Source: Pezicula radicicola
Taxonomy: Eukaryota > Ascomycota > Leotiomycetes > Helotiales > Dermateaceae
Length of the DNA stretch: 64,000 bases
Direction of reading: 5' to 3'
NCBI GenBank assembly: GCA_003008705.1
Contig: PDUO01000029.1
Span: 135,321 to 199,320, forward strand
Below, piece after piece: positions 43,866-56,255 of this stretch; position 1 is the first letter of the stretch, and each line of letters opens with the position of its first letter. The position numbers were made by a program, and so were the translations under genes. The notes beneath the pieces were generated by a model. It saw nothing but the letters and a program-made list of their open reading frames with translations. It was not told where the DNA came from and searched no databases.

Positions 43866-46800
43866 TCAAATAGCAACACCATACTCATCAATAACACTCT
43901 TTGGCTTCGAAAAGCTCCCCAAAGGTTTATAAACAACGTCATCCATACCGAATCCCTTGGGACCTCCGATCTCTAACCCTCTTGGTGTCGAAGTCCATCT
44001 ATCAGACGCCACAATTCCAAGAACAATTACTAACAATCCATATCTATATTCTGGAGTTCCTATAGCCTCTCCATTTTGAGCGTCAATGACAGCGATCAAA
44101 TCCGGAACCGATGCAAGAATCTGAGGTAAGTTAGCATACGGACTGGGGTTAGGGTGCCGGAAACTTACCTCTTCACTACCGTTGGCCGCCTCTCTTATTG
44201 CAAGAATATTCTCATTCTTGAATGGAATCTTGAACCGTTGCTTCTCTTCGCCACCGTTCGAGTCTGTTCCTTCGATAATCACCTCACCATATACATGGCC
44301 CATTCTCAAAGTTCTTTCTACGCCAACAATCTTTCCCTTGAACAAAATCTTGGCACAGCTATTGCCTCCGACTTCGGCAATGATTGACTCGGCTACAGTG
44401 TCGATTTGATTCGTCTGCCGTGCTAAAGCAACTGCTCTGCCTATACGCCACGAAAGAGAGATTGTATGCTCCACAACCCAGCTCTTAGTGTTTTTGCCAG
44501 TCACAGGTCCTTTTGCACAAGCAACATGTGATCCCATTTGTGACAGAGCTGCTCTGAAGGCCTTTTCTACCATCAGTTCACTAGTAGCCTGTGTCATGAA
44601 CTGGAAATTGTTAGCTAATATCAACCAAGAAATGGGAAGCGAATCTACCATCACGTTTCCATTCCCGTCACATATCGTTGAAGGTAAGAAAACGGGTTTC
44701 TTTTCAAACACAACAGGCGTCGTTTGCCATGCAACGGGATATGCTCTTCCCATCCAATCACCATCAACAGTAGGGATATTCATGTTCGTCGAGGCACCCA
44801 AGATCATTCCCTGCAGACCATTTCCGCCTCCGATTTCCAGACAAATAACAGCATTCGGCTTGACGTTCATGAATTTGTATAGCTCGTTTTGTGATTGCAT
44901 CATTCTATAGAAGTGTCAGCAATCATACTGTCAAGTTAGGTAGCCTACTTGGGAAAGCAAAGTGGAAGAATTTGTGCATACTCTTCACCAGGTAACTTCT
45001 CTATTGAGACAGTAGGAGAGCCCTTTCCACCTCCACAGGCCACCAAATCTTCATCTTTCAGATCATCCGGAGAGATAACTCTTACAACACCTCCAGCTCT
45101 CATAATTTGTCGAAGTCGCAGCATATGACTGTAGGGAGAACCACCACCCCCTGTTCCAAGGATATAACACCCTATAGTTATCCAAGCCAGATCTGTTTCT
45201 GAAATAATCCACTCTCGTCCCTCTATTCTAGGCCTATAAGCCTTGATATCAGTTTCCAAAGCTTCATCTTCACGTCTATCTTGTTTCGCAGAACTATCAG
45301 ATTTTGTCTTCTTTTCAAATTCTGCCATATCCTCCTCTGCAACAACTTCTTCGCTAGTAATTGGATTCTCCAACTCTTTTGTTCGATCAAAGTCAAAATC
45401 TCCTACAGCTTTGACAATGAATCTCGACTTATTAGCAATATACTGCAAAGGAATATGATCCATCTCCACAACCTCAACAGTCTCTTTCTTAGCTCCATTA
45501 TCCACCGCCTTCTTAATGGCCCTTAAAGAAATCTCCTCCATGACCTGAGCCGAAGTTTTCGACTCCGTACTCTCAATCGTGTCAATAATCCCACTAACAC
45601 GCGCAGTAGCAGCGCCAATTGCATTCGCCACACCAGACCATTGAGGCTTGACAACCTTACTAGCCCCAGAAAGTCCATCGGGAGCTAATATTGCTCCTCC
45701 ACCAACTAACAAGACAGGAATATCATCAGCAGAAGTCTTCATAGTATCAATAACCCTCTCAAGCATCTGTTTAACCACAGCTTTAAACTCCACCAAATTC
45801 CCCTCAAGTCCCGCACTCTCAATCAACTTCCGATCTCCAATATCAGAAGCCGGATCACCGAGAACAGTATAATCAGTAGCCGTAGCAACACTCCCACCAA
45901 AAACAATACCCTTGGTGGGTAACTGATACCCAACACTATCAGGTCCAACAGTCAATTTCCCATCCTTTTCCTTTCGAACAATCGACCCACCACCCAACCC
46001 AATACTCCTAACATCTGGATAAGAAAAATTCGTCCTAACACCCGAAATCTCACTAAACGCAGCAGCTTGTCTCGGAAACCCATTAGCAAGTAATAAACCA
46101 ACATCAGTAGTAGTACCACCAATATCAACAACCATCATAGCCTCCTTAACACCATTCTGAGTCAAAAAAGCAGCTCCGCGCATACTATTCGTAGGACCAC
46201 TTGAAAAAGTTCGAATAGGTAATGTCGCCGCATCTTTAGCGAGTAATATCGTCCCATCATTCTGCGTTATAAAAACCGGACAATGAAGATTAAGTTTCGA
46301 GATGGCGTTCTGGAATGATGCGATTGTTTTTCGGGCGAATGGTAAGATACTCGCGTTGAGAATTGCAGCGTTTTCTCTTTCTAGAAATCCGAGGTTGGCT
46401 ACTTCTTTACTTAGGACAACGTCAACATCAGGATATACACTCCTGATGATCTCAGCAGCTTTCTCTTCTTGCTTATACACCACATCAACCGGACTAAAAA
46501 TCCCCGCAACAACAATGCTCTTGATTCCCAACTCCTTAATAATATTCGTCTCTTTACGAATCTCATCCTCATCAATCTCATCAATCAACCCACCATCAAC
46601 CTCCAAACCACCTTGTACAAAACAAGAATAGCCTAACAGTAAATCTCGTAATGAAGAAGGCCAATCAATACAAGGCGGAACTCCTCTTCCGAACGGACTG
46701 CATAATCTCATGACAGCTACTTTAGCTAATCGAGCTGCATCTTGTTCAACAACTGCATTGATGAAATGCGTCGTTCCTATAGTAACACTTGCTACATCGT

Positions 46801-47077
46801 TTGGATTTATCTTGGAGCTGTTGAACATGGATAAGATTGCGGTGTTTATTCCAAGTGATGGATTGGCTGTTGTTGAGGCCTTGTGCCATGCTAGGATTCC
46901 GCGACTTGGTGTGTTGGAGAGTGAAGGGTCTAAGATTACTCCATCTGTATTTGTTCTGTACGACAATTTAGTCTATTTTTTCTTGGGTGTTTTTGTTTTT
47001 TTTCGAGAGTTGCAAAAATGGGGTTATGTATCTTACCCGCCGACGTCGACACCGATTCTGAGATGCGGTGCTGCCAT
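43866..47077 (-). CDS. Hydantoinase/oxoprolinase family protein with C-terminal DUF917
   Basis: ATP-dependent amidohydrolase-type enzyme of the hydantoinase A/5-oxoprolinase superfamily, expected to open hydantoin-, thiohydantoin- or oxoproline-like rings in the cytosol. Exons 47077-47037, 46955-44949, 44904-44169 and 44120-43866 encode 1012 residues. The tiny first exon (41 nt) is needed to complete R-I-G-V-D-V-G-G|T-N-T-D-G, the N-terminal ATPase phosphate loop. A second phosphate loop, V-D-I-G-G-T-T-T-D, is at about 285-295, and GLGGGSI follows. From about residue 640 the DUF917 part carries LGTGGGGSPY, CGGGKGSPTVS, EIGGGNG and VDGDWMGRAYP. The 48-nt last intron is in frame and stop-free, so retention would add 16 residues. 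DUF917 occurs in S-methylthiohydantoin desulfurases, which suggests a sulfur-containing hydantoin; inference only. Confidence 0.9.
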
Positions 47078-47816
47078 CTTGGGCTTTGGTGCTTGAGGTC
47101 TGAATAGCAAATGCTAAAACCAAACCTTCAGGATTTGTGTTGTTGTGATACGAAATGAGATATGTGTAGGATAAAGTGAAGAAGGTAAGCTTGCATATAT
47201 TGTGTGAGTGAGATAACAGCTACCACACGTGATATCCCACCAATGAAGCCAAATGAAGCCCGCGCGCTCACTTGCACCCACTTTCGAGATAGCCTTTCCA
47301 GCCGGTGACGGAGTTTCCGATCAGTGTTTCATAAGGTAATACCTAGACATAATCTTACGCTTCTTATCTTTAATTTCTTTAATCCGTACCTGGTTGTCAT
47401 TCGAAGCGAGGCGAGAATGAAGGTCAGGGGTAAATAATAAAGGCTCGCTTAACACTTTAGGAAGAAAGCGCCTCAGGGGGGCGAGAGTCTGGTTCTTGGT
47501 AGGTCCAAGAACGGCTGAAGCAAAACTGTTGTTTTAATTTTTACGCCGTAATCCGCTTTCAATGTTCTTTCTACACTAAGTGCTCAACTTGTCTTAAATT
47601 AAGACCAGCTCATCATTCCCACATCACATTCGGTACGTCAAAAAGGGCATGGTGTCAAAGGCAAACAAAACGTCTCATATAACATGACTGAGATTTATTT
47701 ATCTATAACAAATAGTTGAGAATATAACTAACTCCAGCTTACATGGTATCCAAACAAATATCATCGCAGTATTCCAAACCTATCTATCATTTATCGGTTC
47801 GCTAATTCCATTTATC
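47078..47816. other. Intergenic, promoter of the hydantoinase gene
   Basis: CACGTGATATC at about 47225 and purine-rich stretches lie upstream of ATG 47077. The distal part is the 3' side of the fusion gene. No gene recognised. Confidence 0.45.
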
Positions 47817-50800
47817 TCAAAAAGTAGGTGTAGCTTTTAACTCCGGCTGCGCCAACTTCAACGCCCTCAAACTCCCCGTCATGGACCGAGCTCGAGAATG
47901 CGCACTATCTACACTACTAGTACTCCTCATGGAGCTCCTAGCACTAGCATGCATCAACCTCCTCTCATCAGACATACCAACACCAGCCTGCGTCATCCTC
48001 CTCGCGTGATCACCGGACATTGAGCTTGCTGGCGACGGAGGTACGGTTCCATGTGGTCCAGATGCCCGGCGATGGTTCATCTTGCTGAAGATTGAAGGTA
48101 GAGCTTGGGATGCCGGGATTGGTGGAGGGAAAGTTGCGGAGGATTGGAGAGGTGGAGTGCGGGCAGGAGACATTGGTCGTTGGCCACGGCCGGGATAAGA
48201 GACATTGGAGTTAGTGGAAGAGGTGCTGCGGTGGCGCATAGCACCGATACCGTTTGATTTAGATACTGAACGGCCGCGTACATTGAGACCGTTAATTTGA
48301 GGCATTGAGTTCTGATTAAAACTGTCCTGAAACTCCCGAGATGTAGATGAACTCCTGCTAGATCCTGGCGGAGTTGGTAATCGGCCAAGACCCTGAGATG
48401 GATGCTGATATGGCTGTGTTGCTGGCATTGAAGGCCGGCTATAGGTGTTCATCAATTGCTCGAGGCTTACGCCTGAGGAAGGCAGTTTACTGAGACGGCG
48501 AATGGCGCGCATGTTCGCATTCATGAAAGTTGACATGCGCTTGATAGCGTGGCCATTCTCATGAGACTCATATGCTGAAGGCATACCGTTTGGAATAGCT
48601 TGTCCTCGTGCGACATGCTGCTCCGTAAGATCCAAAGCTCTTGGTTTCGAAACAGGAGCCTTGTTTATGGATTGTTGTATCTGAGTAATGACTTGATCCA
48701 GTTCGACAGCATCTTGATTCCGGTGTCCAGGAACGTAAGCAGCCCGGGAATTCGTGTTTGTGTTAATAACGACGTCCTGAGTCAATACAAAGAAAGAGCC
48801 ATCGTGAATCTTGCGACGCACAAGGTTCCAGCGTGTACGAGCAGGGTTTTGCTCCATTTCGGGGTGGTAAACTGAGTGCTGGGCTAGCTTGGAATAGAAT
48901 CCGTCCAGTCTGATGGCCATGCGCTCGGCTACTTGTAGGAGGAAAGTAGAAAGTGCCGTCAGACGTTGGGTTTCTGAAGGTGCATCAAGATCCATTACGT
49001 TGTCAAAGGCATCCATTCCTGTACAAGCTTCCTCGCGAATACCTTCCAAAAGCTCCATATTGAGCTGAACCGAAGTTCTTGCATATTCAACAATGCCACG
49101 TTCGTGAAATCTTGCTGCCTCACTATCACTCGTAAACTGTCCGATTTGCGAGACCTCGTTGGATGTCTTCATTGCATCTGGTGAGCTCTTCGCGCGGGCA
49201 ATAATACCGAGGACATCTGGGAGACGGCTTGGGGTCCCCGAGGTTGCGGAGTTAGCTAGGGTAAACGACAGCTTAAGGTAAAGTTCTTGGAGTTTCGCTC
49301 CAAAGAGAGCCGAGAATCCATTCTGGAGAAGGCGGGATTGATGGTGGTAGAATCTTCGGACACCACCCATGTTGAACAAACTACCCTGGAACCAGAGTTT
49401 TGATGAGCCCATGAACTCGTGCACCTCGAACTGTTCTGCCACAAGTGTTTCAACTGATGTTCTCAGGTAATCGGACCATAGATCGTAAAGCATGCCGATT
49501 TCTTCGCAGTTGTGGTAATCAGGCTTGGGGGTAAGATGCCCGACGAAGTACTTGTTTAGGAGACTGGATACTTCAGGGTTATTGGTATGGGCGAGCATAT
49601 CGAACGATGCCGAGCAATCCACTCCAGCGTTGGACTTGATGATATTTGTTCCCCCAGGGTGCATGGGACAGAAGTCGGTGACATCGTATACGCTTCCATG
49701 GACTGCGATGAAGATGCGACTGTTTGGAAGATGGCCTGTGTTGACAGCTAGCTGAGAAAGGGGAATGGTAGGAATGTTGCATGGTAGTGGCTTTGGTGAC
49801 ATGAACACATCCAACATAAAACGTCGCTCTGCAAAAGCAGTGTCCAGAATGACATCTGTAGACTCCATGTTTGCTGTCCGATGGTTGTAGATGGCCTTTC
49901 GGATTCCGGACATCACAGAGTCGAAGACAGAAAGGGAGCCACAGACATAGAGGTAACCTCCAAGGCCACCTTGCTTCTTTGACATGACAAGGTCGCAGAC
50001 AGTGGCACCCTGTTCAACAATCACAGAGTCGATATAGCGCGGTGTAGTCTCTTTCTCGATCAAATCCCGCAGATAACGATCGTAGCTCAGGCCACGGGAA
50101 TCCCGCGAGAAAGCGGTATAAACTTCCATAAAGCCAGCGTTAATGTATTCCCGCAGCTCATTTTCATAGCAAAATTTCTCTCTAGACTGTACGCCAAGAA
50201 ATAGAATATTCTTGCCAACAGAGCGTCCAGCACGTGCTTGCCAGAAACTTCGGAAGGGGGCTATCCCGCTACCACCTGCAAAGAATGCGCATGGAGCTGC
50301 GTCGTCGACTGGTAACTGGAATGAAAGAGGTCGTGAGACACCAACGAGTAGCTCCTCATCATCTGCGATGAATTCATCTTCGCTCGAAACTGGAGGATTC
50401 AGAAAGCCACTACTAACTCCATGGCGCTGAGGCGAAGGACCAGACAGCATAGGACAAACATTGTACTCAGACCGCGAAACAGTCAGGTCTACAGTGCTAG
50501 GCAATAATTCTTCTGGGTAGTTGGAAATGCTGTATGTTCTTGGGACTTCAATTGGCAGAAGCTCCGCGAGCCACGACATATTGCCAGAGATGTCAAAAGC
50601 CTGGTCCCAAATGTGTGAAGGCGTTTCTGCGACGGCTGCTTGGAGAAGGTCGCCTAGAGAAGCACGCACAGGCCACTCGGTAGTTGCGAGGACTTGAAGA
50701 ACAGAGTTGGATGATGCTCGAAGCATTGTATGGAGTTTCATGACCAGGTCTTTAGTCAAAGGTGCGAGGTGCCCTCGGCGTAGAATGTCTTTTACAGTCA

Positions 50801-52902
50801 ACCGTGGTGTTGAGGTCTTCGACACGGATCCTAAGTGTTCAGCGAATCGAGTCCACTGAGTGTCCATGGAAACAGGATGGTCAAGCATGACATCAAGACC
50901 TAAGGCCGTTGCAACTTTGGCACATTCCACCCAGCTGTTGAGAGGCATCACCGCGAGACGATCTCCGGGTTGGAAGGTAATGCCGGTGTCCTGAATGTCA
51001 AGCATGACTCTGGCAATTGATCTCTCTGGATCAGTATCCACAAATGATCTGCTAAGAACCCTAGACTTATATCGACACTCCGCGAATGTGCCGCGCATTT
51101 GATGAGGCTCAACGTGAAGGCTTCCACGGAAGGGCTCGAGACGCTCTTTCATTGAGTCGGAAAATGCTTTGTGTGTCTCCTCCCATGGCCTTGTGTTAGA
51201 ATTACTGGATCCGGAATTTCCGTTTGTCTCCGCTCTACCGGTCTTTCCTGCAACCTCAAGCAATCCGAACACCTTGTAGCGATGGGTTCCCATGAATCCG
51301 CGTTCGCCTGTATAAGCTTCAACGATACCGTCGAGCGCTCCGATGAGCCTTGGATCTCCTGATTGATTGACATAATCTGGGATGCGGTAATGGTATTCAA
51401 TGGCAGCAATGAAAGCCCTCCAGTTTGATGGAAGCCAGGCTCTAAGATGGACACCCTCGGCGCCGAGAAAAGATTCGTACTTTGTGCGACCTAGGAAGGC
51501 ATCCATAACAAGGTAAGGAGGAAACTGTAGACCTGATGTTGCTGGGCATCTTTTGGAGAGAGGAGCTGAGAACTTGGCCCAGCGCACCCATTCTGCGGGA
51601 GAGACATAATTCTCGCCAGAGCTTGGGTTCATGGAAATGGAGTGGAATGCATTAGGCATTCGCTCAAGAACTTCTTTGAGTCGGATTAATTCGCGTAGTA
51701 GTCCTTCATTATTCTTGCTCATGACGTGTTCCTGACAACTCGCAATGGCATCAACTCCATGTTGGAAAGAAGCTTGAACGAGTGGTTAGCGAGGGAGAAA
51801 TTGTCTTAGGATGTGATGACTTACCTGAAGTGTCGGCACAGCCCTTTAAAAATGCTATTTCTGATTGATCACCAAACATGGGCCACCTCAAATCAGTGTT
51901 GTCAAACCGACCAACATATGGATAAACTGAAGTAGGATCCCTAATTTTGATATTGTATGAAGACTGATCGAAGAATGTAAGATGTGGGATTGATCGACCC
52001 ATGCGTTTGCAAATCTGGTAGTAAGCAAGGCCGATAGTTTTGGGAATGCCTTTTACTTCATCGCCTAAATCGTCGCTGTACTCCACATGGTTTGTTGGTG
52101 CCCGCGAACTGACGTTGACACCCTCAGTACCATTGTGCTTGTCTTCGTACCTGTAGATGGAGCACAGCATGCCAAGAGCCACCAGTGCAGCCCAGAGTGC
52201 CTTGTCCGGAATGACATCTTCAGTTCCTTCGACCATAGGAAGGTTGGCGATGGATTCTCGTGCTCTTCCCCTTGCAACACAGCCTGGCATACGTTCACAA
52301 AGATCTGACCAAACTCTGCCAGGAGATCTGGCTAATGCACCTGCAGCTGCGTCGGCATCGGGTGGGCAGAAACCGTATTCCATGCTGAGATAGCCATCTC
52401 GCCATCCTGTCCGAGGTCCGACTTCTTCTGCCCGAAGAAGAACTTGCCGAGCAGGAGCACCAAGTGCTACGGCTAGTAGGTCTTGTTCACTCGCATTCAA
52501 AGAGTCCAGGCTTTTAACACCTTGGCTATTCTGTATTTCTTTGATAGTCGGCATTGCAGGGACATTAGAATATAGTAACTCGTTGATTGCTTTGCGTTCC
52601 CTAGGGCTAATTAGCATGCTTATTGGCATAAGACAACATAACAGTAGAGCGAACCGTAGACGAAGATAGTTCACAGGGTCGACGCCAGATGGAATCTATA
52701 AAGCATCAGTATCCAAATATTTCCACAAGATGTCTAGGAGGAAGAGAAAAGTAAGACGTACATCAAAAGCCGCTTGCATATCACCTTGCTGGGAGAAGTT
52801 TTGGAAATTACAACCTCGTGGGCCAACACGGCCACCATTATTACCCATAGGGCATCCTCCTAAGCCAACAGAGGCAGAGACTGGACAAGACCTCTCCGAC
52901 AT
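47817..52902 (-). CDS. IDO-like haem domain / flavin reductase (FNR) / cytochrome b5 fusion protein
   Basis: Three exons, 52902-52762, 52695-51825 and 51772-47817, encode 1655 residues. The start (MSERSCPVSASVGLGGCPMG) is Cys/Gly-rich. Residues about 95-545 resemble indoleamine 2,3-dioxygenase: helices with LAYYQICKRMGRSIPHLTF, LQFPPYLVMDAFLG, LRAWLPSNWRAFIAAIEYH, and a GTHRYKVFGLLEVAG segment whose His501 sits where IDO has its proximal haem ligand. Residues about 560-985 are a CYPOR/sulfite-reductase-type FAD/NADPH module: QPGDRLAVMP, R-T-Y-S-I-S-N at 749, AGGSGIAPFRSFWQAR at 836, and YVCGS at 946. Residues about 1012-1084 are cytochrome b5 with HPGG (His1042) and His1066. Then come helical and Ser/Pro-rich disordered regions to the end. 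No FMN domain is present. Electrons probably run NAD(P)H to FAD to b5 to the N-terminal haem. The IDO match is by eye; substrate unknown. Confidence 0.75.
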
Positions 52903-55744
52903 GTTTTTAGTTTTAGAATACTTCTTTCTGGAAGCCTGCTTCTGTAATAAATTTTGCGGCAAAAAAAACCACCGGGGCCAAGAATCAAAAGAGAACCTCC
53001 AGGGCGTTCTGCAAATATGCAGACAGAAAAGAATTGATGAATGAAGGAACGAACGATGGCGACAGACACAAAGGTCAACACATGAACACCTCGAAGCAAC
53101 TTCAATCGCTTGAAGCAAAATCAGACGTACTTGTATTTCTATTTGCGATGCAGGGGCCAATAAACAATAGCAAACATCACTTTACGACTATTAATAGGCG
53201 ACTTGGCTGGAACCAAGAACCACTTTTGATGAGATTTGATAGTTGTCAGAAACTGTCTTGCATGGACCCATGTCTTTCCCCGTCGCCAAGTATTCAGTTC
53301 AGACTGCTCGCAACTACCTGTGACTAACGAAAACCGCGCTTGCTTGCCGAGTGGGTATACCATTGCCACAAGAGCCATCCCGACGAGTGATTTGATGACG
53401 GGCGAGCCCCAGAAAAGGAGTGATCCCAGGCGTGCAACTGCCATGGCTGAGGCTCGTGCTTCACCCAAACAAGGGAACTAATATCCCATGATAGCTATGG
53501 GTTCGGACGAGGTTTAGCATTAGGGTTAATATTAGGTTGCGGGTTGCGGGGGAAAACTTAAAGAAAATGGCCCAAGGAAGGGAATAAGGCTAGCTACCCC
53601 GTGTGTACGCCTATGCAGAGTACAGTAGTTCTTGTACGCCAGTCTGGACCTCATCCCCTTTTTTCAAGAGTTGAAAAGGTAGTGCGTGGTCTTTGGTGTT
53701 GACCCTTGGAAAAGCGGTTGTCATCGGAAATGATCAGATGAGATTTTTGCAAAGTTTCCATTCATCTGACCGCATTTCCGGGTTGACATTGTCGGTAGCG
53801 CCCAAGAGGCTCTGGACGAAAAATCGGGGGAGGTCGTGCCGGAGGGTTCTGAGTCCGGACACATTGGCGGAACACCAAGGTCATCTTGGCGGGAAGACCA
53901 AGCCAAACTTGGCGTGTTTGAAACGGACGCAGAAGCAGATTTCGGGGAACAGAAACTAGAAACTAGAAAATGACACCCAAGCGGTTCACCTTGGCTAGGA
54001 GAGCCCTTCGGTGGACCACGTAAAATGATGAAGTGGACTAACAATTATACCACAATGCGCCACGCGTCAATACTACTGGTGCACAACTCAACCCACTTGA
54101 GCCGAGAGCCTCATTGGAGAAATATCAACCTGCACAGAACAAGCGTTGCCGACACACAGCACCACAAGTGAAATGTCAATCTTGCAGACGGTGTAGCAAA
54201 TCCAGGGCCAAAGCCGTTGTGTAAAATACGTAGCTTCCGCACGCCTTGCTGTTTAGTCTGCCAATCCAATCATACAGGTCCAAGAGAGGCAAGAGGAAAT
54301 TAAGAGTATGCGGAAACGACGCGACATCGTTGATCCTTTCGAGGGCGTAAGTTTGTGTATTTATCACGATATACCTGTCCACCATTTTGTGACGCAGCGC
54401 GAAGAGCCTCGCCGTGTCGCCGATCCGTTGGCCTCATCGCATCGCCAACCGGTGCCAACATCCACTTGTTTCGAAGAACCATGAGAACAATTAATTGTAT
54501 TACGTGCAGCTTAAGTGTTTCGAGGTTGTTGCTGATGCCAGCACGTCATGCTAGCCATAGTATGACAGCATCGGGTGGCGGTAATGTGGAAACCGCCTCT
54601 TTTGTACGGGAGGTGCACGACCGAAGTAAAGAATCGACGACCAGCAGCAGCGACGAGATATGTATTGGCTCTCAGAATCCTAGCTCTCACACAATATGTA
54701 GCGCCTTATTTGTATCTATAGAGCCTGCAAGGCGTAATGTAGACATCCACCAATCGAGCGAGTATTGTGAGCTCTGCAGCTATCGAATCGCGCCAAGGAC
54801 ATATGGCCAGGAACCAAGGGTGCTATGAACTCTGCAGATATGGAATAGAGTGTTGGCAAACTATGCATCGTCAGTATATCGCCAGACTCATATTTGTACT
54901 GATCGTGGCATCCTTTGCGACTGGGAGAAGGTGGACGTTGAAGGGACGTTGAGGTTACTCGTACGATCCGTCTGTTCTGCTGGTTGCGGGAGGATTCGAG
55001 GTGAAGCGATATCATTGGTTCGCTTGGACTCAAGTAACTGCCTTCCACCATTCTAACTTAAGCAACGCCTGAATAAGTCTCGGATGCGATTCAAATATAT
55101 GATTGAAGGAAACCTAAAGGTTCTTGCTCTTTACTATACTATACTTATGTTAATGAGCAACTGAGGACCTTTTTGATGACCTAGTTAACTTGGCAAACTT
55201 AATCCAAGGACGGAGTACAGGATACCTAATAAAGACTAGTGGTTTTCCGCTATGCTGACAACCCTAGAAATTAGAAAGGATGGATTTCTTGGAAGTTTAT
55301 GGGTTTGTATTTCTTTCCACTCCATCGCATTTATGGTAGATAACGTGGAGTTTTGGCAGTTTTCAGCCAATTCTACCAACTCAAACATTCAAGTCGATCA
55401 ATGCAGTGATTCTGCTTCGCATTCGCAACATTTTCACAATGACATCAAGTTTATCAACAGCAATCCGCTAGCTGCTTATATTCAGAGTTTCAAGAATATC
55501 ATTGTTCAATACTTAAGTTTTCAAAGTCTCAAAAACGCTAATGGTTGAAGTTGCATAAGCTAGACTAGTACTCGATCGGCATACAAATAAACCAACATAA
55601 AGCTTAAGCAATGATGTAAAAAGGACTTAGCAAGACTATCACTTTCTAGATTGGAGTCACGCAGGCAAGATTGGTACACGAGCCAGGCTACGAGATAGCG
55701 AAGACGATACTAGAGCAATACAAACATTAATTTATAGAACGCAG
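52903..55744. other. Long gene-poor interval
   Basis: Upstream DNA of the fusion gene, then 2.5 kb in which no intact gene is recognised. A cysteine-rich relic (about 54170-54300) and an acidic open frame (about 53770-53970) are described under findings. Overlapping small ORFs on both strands near 54350-55050 have no family signal. Confidence 0.5.
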
Positions 55745-56255
55745 GAAATGTTTGCTTGTAACACTACCATCCACAACAATAAAGTTACACAAGTCAGACT
55801 TGCACTTAGTCCATGATAGGAGACAGCTATGCAAAAATTTCAGCAACACAAGTATTGATGAGCATCAGAAGACGGCTTGCAACGAGTATCAGGAGATCTA
55901 TCAAGAACTACCATCGACATTTGCTTGTAACATGACTATCTACTACAGTAAAGCTACGCAAGCTACACTCGCACTTGGGTTATGGAAAAAGAAAGCAACG
56001 CTAGAACTGCACCACCGCAAAGAAACTACACGTACTAAAGAAATACTCGCAAGAAATACGATCAGAGCTATGAGAAGCCATTACCCACATTTACTTGCAA
56101 AAATACTATCCCCTACAGTAAAGTTCCACAAGTTACACCTGCACTTAGACCATTATAGGAGACAACAACACTATACCTTCAGCAATGCAAGGAAACTATA
56201 CGTATTAGAAAAAGACTCGCAACAGATACAAGCAGAACTACCGAGAACTATCACC
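55745..56255 (+). repeat. Three imperfect ~170-bp tandem repeats
   Basis: Units start near 55745, 55914 and 56087, each with the pattern TTTRCTTGYAA, then AYTATC, ACAGTAAAGYT and GCACTT. Copies 1 and 3 are closest (both continue with CCATKATAGGAGACARC and TTCAGCAA). A 187-codon frame runs across all three (55752-56312), but copies 1 and 3 use one phase and copy 2 another, so it may be accidental. Unclassified repeat or decayed repetitive gene. Confidence 0.7.

Noticed and set aside
44121..44168. Read-through of the last hydantoinase intron as coding
   Set aside because: The 48-nt segment is in frame and stop-free but has a perfect GTAAGT donor and CAG acceptor, and removing it gives a normal DUF917 continuation.
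49256..49782. Alternative minus-strand frames inside the dioxygenase-like fusion gene
   Set aside because: They overlap the cytochrome b5 coding region in other phases and lack motifs of their own.
54355..54828. 157-codon plus-strand frame
   Set aside because: Opposed by open frames on the other strand, no family features, and no leader or splice context.
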